Source of the DNA: Leishmania infantum JPCM5 | Lineage: Eukaryota > Euglenozoa > Kinetoplastea > Trypanosomatida > Trypanosomatidae | DNA length: 64,000 nt | Reading direction: 5' to 3' | Assembly: GCF_000002875.2 (NCBI RefSeq) | Contig: NC_009400.2 | Location: 634,904 to 698,903, forward strand | Shown here: one piece after another, positions 50,719 to 60,862 of the stretch | Numbering within the stretch: the first letter of the stretch is position 1 | Layout: each line of letters opens with the position of its first letter | Notes under the pieces: model-generated | Seen by the model: only the letters and a program-made list of their open reading frames with translations | What the model was told of the DNA's origin: nothing | Databases searched by the model: none | Program-made: the position numbers and the translations under genes

Positions 50719-53700
50719 ATGAGGCGGCCAGCGAGCGCCACACCAGCCCGCAGCGCGGTGTCAGTGGCATTCCGCGATGAAAGTCTTGCAAAGACGACCC
50801 CGCCGAGTGCTACATGGAACGACCGCTCCCCCAGCTCCAATGGCAGTCGTTGGGCAACGGAATCTCAACTCGCTATTTGCAAGAATCCGTCATTCCCCAT
50901 TCAGCAGACCGCCCCCAAGCCGTACCTGGCTGCGTGCGCAGAAATCACGCCGAAGGGTCGCAACTGGAATGCCGAGTTTCAACTTGCCTGGGAGATGGAG
51001 AACGACAGCATCGAGCAAGCGGAGCTTCGGATGCGCATTCTTCATCAGATTGAGCGCGACTTCGAGGGGGAGGCGGCAGGCACAATTGTCAAGATCGTGC
51101 GGTTAGAGAAGGACATGCCGGCGGAGCTGCTCAACTTCGTGCAGTGCTTCAGGGTGCGCAACATTTTTTTTCGTATTCTGCCCGACAGTCGTTCTGGCCG
51201 AAACTACATCGCTTCTTTGCGAGGGATTCTGCAGAGCGACAGCCACCTCCTCTCGGTGCCGCTCTCCACCATGTTCTACTACCGCGGCATGCCGGTGCTA
51301 GCCCAGGCGCTAGTGCCCATGACGAAGCGACCGAAGCGGCTTTACGGGGCGAATTCCACCAACGATGTCGAGGTCGAGGCTGAGCTTGCCTTTATCGCGG
51401 AGGCGCTCCATATTCCGCTCCCCGACACCGGCATAGAGGTCTACGAGGCGCTCGATGGGCGCTACTACGTCACCAACTCGAACGCAACGCTGACGCCGCT
51501 GTTTGTGGATGACACGATCATGAAGCGCCAGGAAATGTTGCGGGTGTGCCCCGAGGTGGTCGAGGGCGCCGACAACACGATGGAGGTGCTGGACGATAGG
51601 GCCCTCCAGGAAACTGTTCTCCAAGTATGTTGCAGATCCACCTCCGCGGCTGCTTCTACTACCCTCACTCAGGTATGTGAATCCCTCCACGCCCGCGGTG
51701 TTAACTTGTGCCTTCTCAAGCAGGTAGCGCACCGGCTGCTGTTTGCCGGACACTACGACATGCGTGCGGTGGAACAGACGGTGCAGTTGCTTGCGTGCGA
51801 GATGCTCTGCCGCGCAGTAAAGCAGGAGTTCTACATCGAGATTCAAGGTAAACGCATGGCCTACGACGAGCTTTTTCTGACGCGCACCCTCTCCAAATAC
51901 TTTGCATTGGTGTTCGCTCCCTCGCCGCAGTTCCGCGGCAAATTCCTTGACGTGGTCTCGAAAAAGTACGGCATCACAGCCGAGGATGAAGACCTCATCG
52001 ACGTGCTCGTCTCCTTCAGGACAGAGTGGAAGCAGCGCATCATGGACCGCGTGTGTCACCTACTCGGCGCCACGATTCGCAAAGAGAACGGCGCCATGCA
52101 GGTGACGTGGAGACCCTTCGCAAACTCGTCCGTAATTCCACGATTGGTGGACCCGGCGGTAGCAATACAATTGGCAGCGGTGTACAACCGCGTGCGCACG
52201 GACCCGCCACACTGGTACGCGTTCTGCCTGCCTCTGCGCTGGAAGGTGGCGTGCTGGCAGCGCAACTTTGCCGAAGCACTTAGCCTCGTGTGCGAGGACG
52301 CAGCCGCGCAGGAGGAGCGCACCGGTCCGCAGCAGCTCATCCGCTTTATGATGGAGCGCTCGGTCTGCCACGTGTCTTTTCAAACGCATGACTGGCACTG
52401 CATCCAGGACGGGCGGTCGCGCTTCCCTGCAGTACTGGCAGGGTACGAGCAATGGGCTAGCCGCAAGACCCAGGGGCGCCGCTGTATCGAGTACGGCTTT
52501 TGGCTCGTCGACGTGGCAGAGGCGCTGATGGAGGCGCCGGCAAAGCTGCGCAGCTGCGTTGAGGAGGCCGTGCACTACTTTTACAGTGCCATCGCGCGCA
52601 TGCCAGCTTATTTGCGCAGCGAGCACGGAGCGTGGCTGCACCTGCAGCCGTACATGGGTCTTCTTCGCTGCAAGAAGCTGCTGCCCTCGTGCTCCGTTGA
52701 TACACACGCTCTTGTGCAGCATTCAGTGGAGCTGAGCAAGGTGGGCTGGGCCTCCGATTTCTTCATCAACTATCTGAGTGAGTTGGGCCGGCAACTGGAG
52801 TACGAAGGGAACTTTGCAGACGCCATTCAGGTGCTACTGACGGCAATCTCGCTGTCGAAGGAAAAGCCCACATTTGCGCCCGATTTGCATACGCTTCTCG
52901 CTGACGCTGCCCATGTCTACCGATCCTGGGATCTTCGCACGCACGCCGATGCATGCCTTGAGCTCACGAATGAGGCCGTCCGCTACGCCGCCAAGTACTA
53001 CGGCGTAGAAAGTCGTGAGTACGGTGTTGCCCTCAACAACCGTGGCTCTATCGAAATCGAACTGGGCTGGCTCGGCCGCGCTGAGGAGACGCTGCGCAAC
53101 GCTGGGGCCGCCTTGAACGCTGCGGGTGTTCCACACGGAGACCCAGACTACATCGCCTACGCGCGCAACCTCGAGACGCTGTGGCGGCGGCGGCACCCGA
53201 GCCAGCCACGGCCCACCCATCTCCCCAGATTTCTGCGCCGCTTTCCTTTCTTGGAGTCCGCCTGCGAAGGCGTCCCATGGGACGATGTTCGGCCTATCGA
53301 GGACGGCCGCTTTTCAGAGCTGGCGCGAAACCGTGCGCAGGAGGCTGAGGGGACCAAGGAGGCATACCGTCTGGAGGCCGATATGAAGCAGCGGGTCGGT
53401 GAGATATTCCGAGTTCTCTTGTCCGGCGCGACGCTCAAGCAGTACCCATTCCTACCAGCGAAGCTGGAAGGGGTGTACGTGGAAGGTCTTGCACTCATGT
53501 ACGACCGAATTTTCCTTGAGTTGGCGACGCAGTGGAACCATACGCCGGCGGCATCTCCAGCCCGCCACCTGCAAGAGCGTCGCATGATTGCATACGCATC
53601 GGTCAAGGCCCGGCGCACGGCAGACCGCCGCGCCTACGAGCATCACGTAGAGGACACATTCCTGGAGCTTTTCGGCACATCCGTGAATGCACTGCTTCCT

Positions 53701-56700
53701 GTGGATTTCTCTGAGGTGGTGGAAGATGCTGAGGTACAGTCACTGATGAACGAGTACGAGCGATTGAAGGCACACCGCGCACCTACGGCGGAGTTGGAAG
53801 AGGCGCAGGCACGCATTGGCCAACGTGTAGACGCCTTTGAGTCGGAGCAGTGGGGCTGGCGCCGATCGATCTCGGCTTGGGTGCCGGAGAGATTGCTGCA
53901 CTCCTGCTTCCTGCGCGACTTTTCTCGCGATGGCGCCCTCCGTGACTTGCTGACCGCGCGCCAACACGCCACACACACCGGAGAGATTGTGATGCCACAG
54001 GACATTCTGGAGGCTCGCATCGAAGCCCTGTGCATGTCCATCTGGGAACGTGGGCAGCTCGATCGCCTGTACTGCCGCTCTGAATCCCACCAGCTGCAGC
54101 AACGCTACCGTCTGTCCTCGCCTCGTCTGCATCTCCAGCCCCTCAGCGCCATCTTTGAAGATCTGCTCGAGCCGTGGAGTGCGAGCCTGCACGCCTCAAC
54201 CGACCCAGACGACCGGGATCGTATGGTTGCCGCGGTGCATCGGCGCGGAAGGCTCAACGCTGATGCTGAATATCTCGAGCAGTGGTATCCGTGCCTCCGT
54301 GGGACGCAGTGCCCAACATGGATGCTGGTGGGTCTGCCTCACCGCTTCGATGCGGCATACCAACGTGAGCGACTGCAGTGGCAAACGAGCGACGGCAGCA
54401 ACAGTGCTGTGGCACTGGTACGCCTTCGCCAATACCTGGCCTTCATCCACACCCGCGCCCACAAGGCTCGCGTTGGTGTGATGCGGGGCCGTATCCGAGC
54501 TGAAGCGATGTACCCCTTTCTGCGTTTGCGCTACGGCGGTGTACATGTTCTGGATTTGGCTCTGGGCGAAGATCGCATCTTTTGTGAGCACTACGCCGAA
54601 TACACGAGGCTGTCCAGCGAGCCGAAGCTATCTGCAGGGCGGCTGAAATCCTGCGAAGAGAGTATGAAGGCACGCGCGGCGGTTTTGGCGCAGCAGCTGC
54701 GCAAACGAGAGGCAGCACTACAGCACCGTTTCGGCAGCTACCTAAGCAGCGGCGATGCCCCTCTGCAGTGGTCGAGCACCTTTATCGAGTACACTCCACG
54801 TGTCCTGCTGTGTGAGAAGTACTATCTCGCCCACAGCAAAGAGGTTGCGGGCTCAAAAGCGGCGCGCGACTCTGCACGCTGCGCCCACAGAGTTCGCAGG
54901 TACATACGGCACATGTCACAGGACCAGTTCCAGCGGCGCCTAATACACGGGAGCTACGGCGAAGAAATCGCTGAGCGTTACCCGTATCTATCGCTCATGC
55001 CTATCGCCTCCGTTTCGCTGTCCACGCTTCCTTTTGAGTGCCGCCACGAGTTCCGAATGCTGCACGCAACGCTTTTCGCGCCCCTGCGCGACACCCAAGA
55101 GACCATGGAGGGCAACACGAAAAGAAGAAACGAAGCAACGACGGTGCCAGCGTCGCCTCTTTCCGCATCTCTTCGCTCTTATCGGCCGGAGTCCGTTGCG
55201 ACCAAGACACGCCAGCTGATGCGTATTGTAGAGGAGATGGCTCAGGAAGAGTTCGATGCTCAGGCGCAGTTGCTGAAGGCGTTCCCCGGTATTCCTCACG
55301 CGGTTCTCGGGGTTCCGACGACGCAGCTGGTGCTTCCGCCCAACTTTGAGCAGCAGTGGTCGAGAGCGGCAAAGGAGGGGTTCAATGGCCCTTCCACACC
55401 AGAAGTGTACTCAGCTTTGGTGGAGTGCGCTACGTTCGCTCGTGCCCTCCCACTCGCAAGGCAATACCTCGACGAGCTGGCTCTTGCATCGCAACCGTTT
55501 CTCCTTTACACAACGCGCCAGTGCGTCTCTCTCCGTCACTTGCCCCTCCGTGACGATGGACGGTACTCTGCACTGTTCGAAAAGTATGGTGCGCTATTAG
55601 AGCGGAGCCCACCAACGTCACCGGAGTGCTCTCTTCAGCGCGTGCGCCTGGCGGCTCGCGCAGACCAACTGGCGCTTCGGGCCACTCGACAGTGGGACCG
55701 CCTCCTCCGTCAGTTCCCTCAGCCCCCTGCCTTGAGCGATGACCAGCTCGTCCACCTCCAAAAGCATCCGGCTATGCTTCGAACTGCGCAGCAAGCGTCT
55801 GACGCAGCGATAGACCCACATACAACTCAAGCCATCCTAGAGGAGCTTGAAAATCAGCAGCGGCAAGATACAGAAAGGGCCATCGCAAACGGCGAGCTCT
55901 ACACCGACCTATCCTTTCTTCACTCATCAACCGAACCACAAGACGTGACTGAAAATTCAACACTTCTCCGATCCCACGACACCGCCAAGCGAAGCCTCCA
56001 CACCCCGTCGCAGCTGGACAACCACGACCCTCACAACGAAAACGAAATACATGACGACACAATAGACGTCAACGAAGAAGCGCCATCCTCCATAATACAC
56101 CCAGCTAACGAGTCCCACCATGAGAACCACGCAAAACCACAGGTGGCACGCACAGCAACACCGCCTGAATATGAAGCCTCCGTCAGACTCACCTCCACCT
56201 ACCCGTTCCTACGGCTGCACGAGGAGGAGGAGTGGGCGGAAGCGCTTGGGGCGGACGAGGCGTTCCAGCGTCTTGCTGCGGAGTACGCGGACCTGGTGTG
56301 CGATCCAGAGAAGAACGCCGCCGCGCTGCGCGCTGTGGAGGACGCGATGAACGAGCGCGGCGACGCCGTTGCGGCCGCGCTGCGGCGCGCTGCTGCGATG
56401 GACGAGCTGGCGTCGCGCTACCCGTTCCTACGGCTGCACGAGGAGGAGGGGTGGGCGGAAGCGCTTGGGGCGGACGAGGCGTTCCAGGGTCTTGCTGCGG
56501 AGTACGCGGACCTGGTGTGCGATCCAGAGAAGAACGCCGCCGCGCTGCGCGCTGTGGAGGACGCGATGAACGAGCGCGGCGACGCCGTTGCGGCCGCGCT
56601 GCGGCGCGCTGCTGCGATGGACGAGCTGGCGTCGCGCTACCCGTTCCTACGGCTGCACGAGGAGGAGGGGTGGGCGGAAGCGCTTGGGGCGGACGAGGCG

Positions 56701-59700
56701 TTCCAGGGTCTTGCTGCGGAGTACGCGGACCTGGTGTGCGATGCGAGGAAGAACGCCGCCGCGCTGCGCGCTGTGGAGGACGCGATGAACGAGCGCGGCG
56801 ACGCCGTTGCGGCCGCGCTGCGGCGCGCTGCTGCGATGGACGAGCTGGCGTCGCGCTACCCGTTCCTACGGCTGCACGAGGAGGAGGGGTGGGCGGAAGC
56901 GCTTGGGGCGGACGAGGCGTTCCAGGGTCTTGCTGCGGAGTACGCGGACCTGGTGTGCGATGCGAGGAAGAACGCCGCCGCGCTGCGCGCTGTGGAGGAC
57001 GCGATGAACGAGCGCGGCGACGCCGTTGCGGCCGCGCTGCGGCGCGCTGCTGCGATGGACGCGCTGGCGTCGCGCTACCCGTTCCTACGGCTGCACGAGG
57101 AGGAGGGGTGGGCGGAAGCGCTTGGGGCGGACGAGGCGTTCCAGCGTCTTGCTGCGGAGTACGCGGACCTGGTGTGCGATGCGAGGAAGAACGCCGCCGC
57201 GCTGCGCGCTGTGGAGGACGCGATGAACGAGCGCGGCGACGCCGTTGCGGCCGCGCTGCGGCGCGCTGCTGCGATGGACGAGCTGGCGTCGCGCTACCCG
57301 TTCCTACGGCTGCACGAGGAGGAGGGGTGGGCGGAAGCGCTTGGGGCGGACGAGGCGTTCCAGCGTCTTGCTGCGGAGTACGCGGACCTGGTGTGCGATG
57401 CGAGGAAGAACGCCGCCGCGCTGCGCGCTGTGGAGGACGCGATGAACGAGCGCGGCGACGCCGTTGCGGCCGCGCTGCGGCGCGCTGCTGCGATGGACGA
57501 GCTGGCGTCGCGCTACCCGTTCCTACGGCTGCACGAGGAGGAGGGGTGGGCGGAAGCGCTTGGGGCGGACGAGGCGTTCCAGCGTCTTGCTGCGGAGTAC
57601 GCGGACCTGGTGTGCGATGCGAGGAAGAACGCCGCCGCGCTGCGCGCTGTGGAGGACGCGATGAACGAGCGCGGCGACGCCGTTGCGGCCGCGCTGCGGC
57701 GCGCTGCTGCGATGGACGCGCTGGCGTCGCGCTACCCGTTCCTACGGCTGCACGAGGAGGAGGGGTGGGCGGAAGCGCTTGGGGCGGACGAGGCGTTCCA
57801 GGGTCTTGCTGCGGAGTACGCGGACCTGGTGTGCGATGCGAGGAAGAACGCCGCCGCGCTGCGCGCTGTGGAGGACGCGATGAACGAGCGCGGCGACGCC
57901 GTTGCGGCCGCGCTGCGGCGCGCTGCTGCGATGGGCGAGCTGGCGTCGCGCTACCCGTTCCTACGGCTGCACGAGGAGGAGGGGTGGGCGGAAGCGCTTG
58001 GGGCGGACGAGGCGTTCCAGGGTCTTGCGGCGGAGTACGCGGACCTGGTGTGCGATGCGAGGAAGAACGCCGCCGCGCTGCGCGCTGTGGAGGACGCGAT
58101 GAACGAGCGGGGTAAATGGCTTGACGTGCTCCTGTCTGAGAAAGGCTTTTGTGAGCTTTTGGAGGGTGTGATTGCCGAGGAAACCGCCCTTCGCAGCACT
58201 ATCAGACAGTTGGAGGGAGACGGACGTGGAGGCATGTCTTTTGCTGCTTTGCTTGAAAGGGAATGTTTTGAGAGAAATCGGATAAAGTCCGAGGAAATGG
58301 AGAGGTTGTCGCGTCTTCACGGCGTTTTGTGCTTGGCGCGCTCTGCAGTCTCCGAGGCTATGCGGGCGCGTTTCGAGAAGGAATTCGCAGACTGTGTAGA
58401 GGAGGAGGCAGCAGCTCGAAAGTCTGTGCAGCTGGAGGCGCATGCTAGCCGCGTTTTAGTGGCTCTAGAGTTCACGCAGAAAGAGGAGGAGGCCATGCGC
58501 TGTGCCATCGACGATGTGGAGGAGTCTGCTGCACTGGAACTTGCTGACGCTGCGTTGCAGGATCATGATGCGGCAGTCGAGCACATGCGCTTGCGCCTAC
58601 ACCGGGCGCTTGCGGACTGCGTGGCAATGGAGGGCGATGCGCGTGGCCAAGTCGCAGCTGATGAGGATGCAGCTCGCTTCAGTTTAGCCGCGCCTTTTCT
58701 CACGTCCGAGGAAGCTCTGCAACGGGGAGAGATCCAGTCGGGGGAGCAGCAGTTGGCGATGCAGCTCGCTATGCGAGAGAATCGTGAGCGCGGGGTCGTT
58801 CTGCGCAAGATGCATTCGCGACTGACTGCATTCATCGAGTCTTGTATGGAGAAGGAAGCGGAGTCCCGAAGTGCGCTGGAGTTGTTGGAGACGAGGACGC
58901 GCGAGACTCTCTCAGAGGATGCGAAGAAAAACACAGAGGTGCTTTCATTATTCGCTTCACGGAAAAACTCTCTGTTCCAAAACGAGGTGCTCGCCCGTGA
59001 GGGTGTTGAGTTGGATGAAAAGGGCATGCGTGAGTCCCTGAAAGGCGAGTGGCAGCTGCTACGGGAGAGCGTGGCATCGAACCACCCGGGGGCGACGGAG
59101 TCCCGCAATACTCACGCGAAACTCGAAGCTGCCGAGGTATTGCTGCCGATGGAAGAGAATTCGTCCGACATTGCCCTGTCGCCTGAACAGTCAGTTGCCC
59201 TTTTGCAGCGAGTGGGTCGGGGCCGCCTCTTGCGAAAGAAGCTGCAGAGGCGTTTGGAGAATCGGCGCCGTGATATCCTCAAGCAGGGTGTGAGCCATAT
59301 TCTCGCGGAGGAGTTTACGGGCAGACGCACTATTGTGGGCAATGAGTACTTGCAGCGGCAAGGCTTGCGCGATCACTACGATCGTGCGGTTCCCATGACA
59401 CACTATGATGATCCTGTTGATGTGGCGCTGCAGCAGCTGATGATAACTGAGGAGTCTGAGCGCGACAATATCCTCAGCGACTACATTCTCGCCCGTGGTG
59501 CCATTGAGCGGGCAGAGCACAAGCAGTTTCTCAAACAGAAAGCGCTTCTGTGGGTCTCTGGGGCACCTGAGTCCTCGGATGACGAGGAGGTGGCCGATCT
59601 GCACTTGTCAGACTACCAAGGTACTGAGAGCACTCTGACGGCTGGCAGCCGGAAAAACCGCTCTAGAACTCGATACAAGGGATTCGAACTTGACGCACTC

Positions 59701-59943
59701 GGTCGCTTCTTGCTCGACTACGAGAAGGACATCAACCAAATGCAGACAACGCTGGCCGACTTCCGCCGCTCTGTAGCCATCGTGCACGACCAACTAAAGG
59801 ATGCCCGGGATCGCGCGGCGCAGGAGATTGTGCGCGGTGGGACAGGCGCTATTTGGGTGCCTGCGCGTCCGCTCCCCCTCGCAGATCTTGTGAGGGGCCC
59901 CAACACTCAGTACGAGGGTAAGCGAGCTCATCGAGCACTATAG
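50719..59943 (+). CDS. CLU-domain protein 3: giant with 73-residue tandem repeats
   Basis: The 3074-aa product begins MRRPASATP; the frame is open upstream but UTR-like. The CLU region starts at NWNAEFQLAWEMENDS (residue about 81) and keeps VRNIFFRILPDSRSGRN, STMFYYRGMPVLAQALVPM, YEALDGRYYVTNSN, LHARGVNLCLLKQVAHRL and CEMLCRAVKQEFYIEIQ. TPR-like repeats reach about 830. Residues about 839-1560 carry degenerate PFL-type repeats (RFPFLES at 839, QYPFLPA at 908, MYPFLRL at 1264, RYPYLSL at 1419). An Asn/His/Asp-rich hinge (about 1740-1810) leads into the near-identical array (1828 to about 2464). A helical Glu-rich tail follows, with an IQ-like motif near 2824 (VALLQRVGRGRLLRKKL). The YPFL...DxxFxxL...NER pattern recalls repeats in giant kinetoplastid cytoskeletal proteins, so a cytoskeletal role is inferred. 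Confidence 0.8.
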   Translation: MRRPASATPARSAVSVAFRDESLAKTTPPSATWNDRSPSSNGSRWATESQLAICKNPSFPIQQTAPKPYLAACAEITPKGRNWNAEFQLAWEMENDSIEQAELRMRILHQIERDFEGEAAGTIVKIVRLEKDMPAELLNFVQCFRVRNIFFRILPDSRSGRNYIASLRGILQSDSHLLSVPLSTMFYYRGMPVLAQALVPMTKRPKRLYGANSTNDVEVEAELAFIAEALHIPLPDTGIEVYEALDGRYYVTNSNATLTPLFVDDTIMKRQEMLRVCPEVVEGADNTMEVLDDRALQETVLQVCCRSTSAAASTTLTQVCESLHARGVNLCLLKQVAHRLLFAGHYDMRAVEQTVQLLACEMLCRAVKQEFYIEIQGKRMAYDELFLTRTLSKYFALVFAPSPQFRGKFLDVVSKKYGITAEDEDLIDVLVSFRTEWKQRIMDRVCHLLGATIRKENGAMQVTWRPFANSSVIPRLVDPAVAIQLAAVYNRVRTDPPHWYAFCLPLRWKVACWQRNFAEALSLVCEDAAAQEERTGPQQLIRFMMERSVCHVSFQTHDWHCIQDGRSRFPAVLAGYEQWASRKTQGRRCIEYGFWLVDVAEALMEAPAKLRSCVEEAVHYFYSAIARMPAYLRSEHGAWLHLQPYMGLLRCKKLLPSCSVDTHALVQHSVELSKVGWASDFFINYLSELGRQLEYEGNFADAIQVLLTAISLSKEKPTFAPDLHTLLADAAHVYRSWDLRTHADACLELTNEAVRYAAKYYGVESREYGVALNNRGSIEIELGWLGRAEETLRNAGAALNAAGVPHGDPDYIAYARNLETLWRRRHPSQPRPTHLPRFLRRFPFLESACEGVPWDDVRPIEDGRFSELARNRAQEAEGTKEAYRLEADMKQRVGEIFRVLLSGATLKQYPFLPAKLEGVYVEGLALMYDRIFLELATQWNHTPAASPARHLQERRMIAYASVKARRTADRRAYEHHVEDTFLELFGTSVNALLPVDFSEVVEDAEVQSLMNEYERLKAHRAPTAELEEAQARIGQRVDAFESEQWGWRRSISAWVPERLLHSCFLRDFSRDGALRDLLTARQHATHTGEIVMPQDILEARIEALCMSIWERGQLDRLYCRSESHQLQQRYRLSSPRLHLQPLSAIFEDLLEPWSASLHASTDPDDRDRMVAAVHRRGRLNADAEYLEQWYPCLRGTQCPTWMLVGLPHRFDAAYQRERLQWQTSDGSNSAVALVRLRQYLAFIHTRAHKARVGVMRGRIRAEAMYPFLRLRYGGVHVLDLALGEDRIFCEHYAEYTRLSSEPKLSAGRLKSCEESMKARAAVLAQQLRKREAALQHRFGSYLSSGDAPLQWSSTFIEYTPRVLLCEKYYLAHSKEVAGSKAARDSARCAHRVRRYIRHMSQDQFQRRLIHGSYGEEIAERYPYLSLMPIASVSLSTLPFECRHEFRMLHATLFAPLRDTQETMEGNTKRRNEATTVPASPLSASLRSYRPESVATKTRQLMRIVEEMAQEEFDAQAQLLKAFPGIPHAVLGVPTTQLVLPPNFEQQWSRAAKEGFNGPSTPEVYSALVECATFARALPLARQYLDELALASQPFLLYTTRQCVSLRHLPLRDDGRYSALFEKYGALLERSPPTSPECSLQRVRLAARADQLALRATRQWDRLLRQFPQPPALSDDQLVHLQKHPAMLRTAQQASDAAIDPHTTQAILEELENQQRQDTERAIANGELYTDLSFLHSSTEPQDVTENSTLLRSHDTAKRSLHTPSQLDNHDPHNENEIHDDTIDVNEEAPSSIIHPANESHHENHAKPQVARTATPPEYEASVRLTSTYPFLRLHEEEEWAEALGADEAFQRLAAEYADLVCDPEKNAAALRAVEDAMNERGDAVAAALRRAAAMDELASRYPFLRLHEEEGWAEALGADEAFQGLAAEYADLVCDPEKNAAALRAVEDAMNERGDAVAAALRRAAAMDELASRYPFLRLHEEEGWAEALGADEAFQGLAAEYADLVCDARKNAAALRAVEDAMNERGDAVAAALRRAAAMDELASRYPFLRLHEEEGWAEALGADEAFQGLAAEYADLVCDARKNAAALRAVEDAMNERGDAVAAALRRAAAMDALASRYPFLRLHEEEGWAEALGADEAFQRLAAEYADLVCDARKNAAALRAVEDAMNERGDAVAAALRRAAAMDELASRYPFLRLHEEEGWAEALGADEAFQRLAAEYADLVCDARKNAAALRAVEDAMNERGDAVAAALRRAAAMDELASRYPFLRLHEEEGWAEALGADEAFQRLAAEYADLVCDARKNAAALRAVEDAMNERGDAVAAALRRAAAMDALASRYPFLRLHEEEGWAEALGADEAFQGLAAEYADLVCDARKNAAALRAVEDAMNERGDAVAAALRRAAAMGELASRYPFLRLHEEEGWAEALGADEAFQGLAAEYADLVCDARKNAAALRAVEDAMNERGKWLDVLLSEKGFCELLEGVIAEETALRSTIRQLEGDGRGGMSFAALLERECFERNRIKSEEMERLSRLHGVLCLARSAVSEAMRARFEKEFADCVEEEAAARKSVQLEAHASRVLVALEFTQKEEEAMRCAIDDVEESAALELADAALQDHDAAVEHMRLRLHRALADCVAMEGDARGQVAADEDAARFSLAAPFLTSEEALQRGEIQSGEQQLAMQLAMRENRERGVVLRKMHSRLTAFIESCMEKEAESRSALELLETRTRETLSEDAKKNTEVLSLFASRKNSLFQNEVLAREGVELDEKGMRESLKGEWQLLRESVASNHPGATESRNTHAKLEAAEVLLPMEENSSDIALSPEQSVALLQRVGRGRLLRKKLQRRLENRRRDILKQGVSHILAEEFTGRRTIVGNEYLQRQGLRDHYDRAVPMTHYDDPVDVALQQLMITEESERDNILSDYILARGAIERAEHKQFLKQKALLWVSGAPESSDDEEVADLHLSDYQGTESTLTAGSRKNRSRTRYKGFELDALGRFLLDYEKDINQMQTTLADFRRSVAIVHDQLKDARDRAAQEIVRGGTGAIWVPARPLPLADLVRGPNTQYEGKRAHRAL
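56200..58112 (+). repeat. 219-bp tandem coding repeat, 8 full copies plus a partial ninth
   Basis: Each unit is 219 bp (73 codons), starting at TACCCGTTCCTACGGCTGCA. Units begin at 56200, 56419, 56638, 56857, 57076, 57295, 57514, 57733 and 57952; the last stops matching after about 160 bp at AACGAGCGG. Copies are almost identical in DNA. They differ at a few codons: EEEE/EEEG in the first, PEK/ARK near the middle, FQR/FQG, and MDE/MDA/MGE at the junctions. Such identity at synonymous sites indicates recent expansion or homogenisation by unequal exchange or conversion. Confidence 0.97.
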
Positions 59944-60862
59944 ACGACAGCTGCTTTCCTCTTGTCCCGTTCAAATAGCCGAGGTGACAAAACTTGCTGT
60001 GCTTCTGCACCCATTGGGGTGTGAGAGGACACTTTCATGTTTTGCAATGCATCCGCGATCCCCTCCGCTGACCCACTGCCGGCGATTATTTTTTCCTCGT
60101 CTCTCTGCATCATCGTATCTCTGTTACCACCATCTTTCATCCCTTTTGCGGTTACTTCCATGACGGCGTCCTCTTCTCGCGGTTGTAATCTGCAATTTGC
60201 AGCTCCTTTTTTTTTCTCTAGCATATGCGCGAATCCCTGCATGCGCACGGCCATGCCTGTCTTTGCCTGCCACTGTTGCATGTGCTCATTGATGCACCGA
60301 CCCGCGGGGCTCATGCTGTTCTCTTACGTTTCGATTTGCTCACATAATTGTCCTTCGCTCGTTGTACAGAGATGCGACTACATGTACACATGCACAGCCA
60401 CACAAAAAGAATTAATCCGCGATCGTTTATGCGACTCGAGGCAATTGCAAATCGGTTTCGCAAAACGGCACGAACGAAGCTCACCCGATTCTGTGTGATG
60501 TGAGCGCTTTGTAACTGCCCTGGTCTGCACGTGGCGTTTGAATCTCTTCATTTGTTGCGTGGCCCTGGTGCGTATCATCTCTCACCCCCTCTATCCACTA
60601 TAACTGCCTGCCCCATGTGTGCAGTTGGGCGCTGCCACTGCCATAACCTTTGCCTCTGTTCCACAAATACTGTTTTCTCTTGCCCCCTCCCCGTCCGCTT
60701 TACTGTCTCGACTGCAAGATGAACCTTCTTTCTTGTTTGCTTGTGCTGTGTTGTGTCGGCGGCGCTCTTGAAGAGCAACGGCACTGACCACTCCCTGTGT
60801 CTCTGTCCGCACTCACCTCTTCTCTCGCTTTGCTTTCCTCCGCCTTTGACGGTGCACTACCA
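59944..60862 (+). other. Intergenic/UTR region, no gene seen
   Basis: About 0.9 kb, less pyrimidine-biased than the preceding gaps at first, then C/T-rich from about 60570. It contains the candidate acceptor and short uORF before TRAPPC2. Confidence 0.6.
60680..60787 (+). promoter_or_regulatory. Candidate SL acceptor followed by a 22-codon uORF
   Basis: A C/T-rich tract ends in AG at 60717-60718, about 144 nt before the TRAPPC2 ATG. An ATG follows immediately at 60719 and opens a 22-codon frame ending TGA at 60785-60787, out of frame with TRAPPC2. If this AG is used, the mRNA would carry an upstream reading frame right after the spliced leader. Confidence 0.35.

Noticed and set aside
56200..58112. 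CRISPR-like or satellite array
   Set aside because: There are no spacers; the repeat is contiguous, in frame and coding in a eukaryotic gene.
56232..58115. 627-codon open frame in another plus frame across the tandem repeats
   Set aside because: The unit is 219 bp, a multiple of three and GC-rich, so a stop-free alternative frame in one unit stays open through all units. The main frame joins recognisable protein on both sides.
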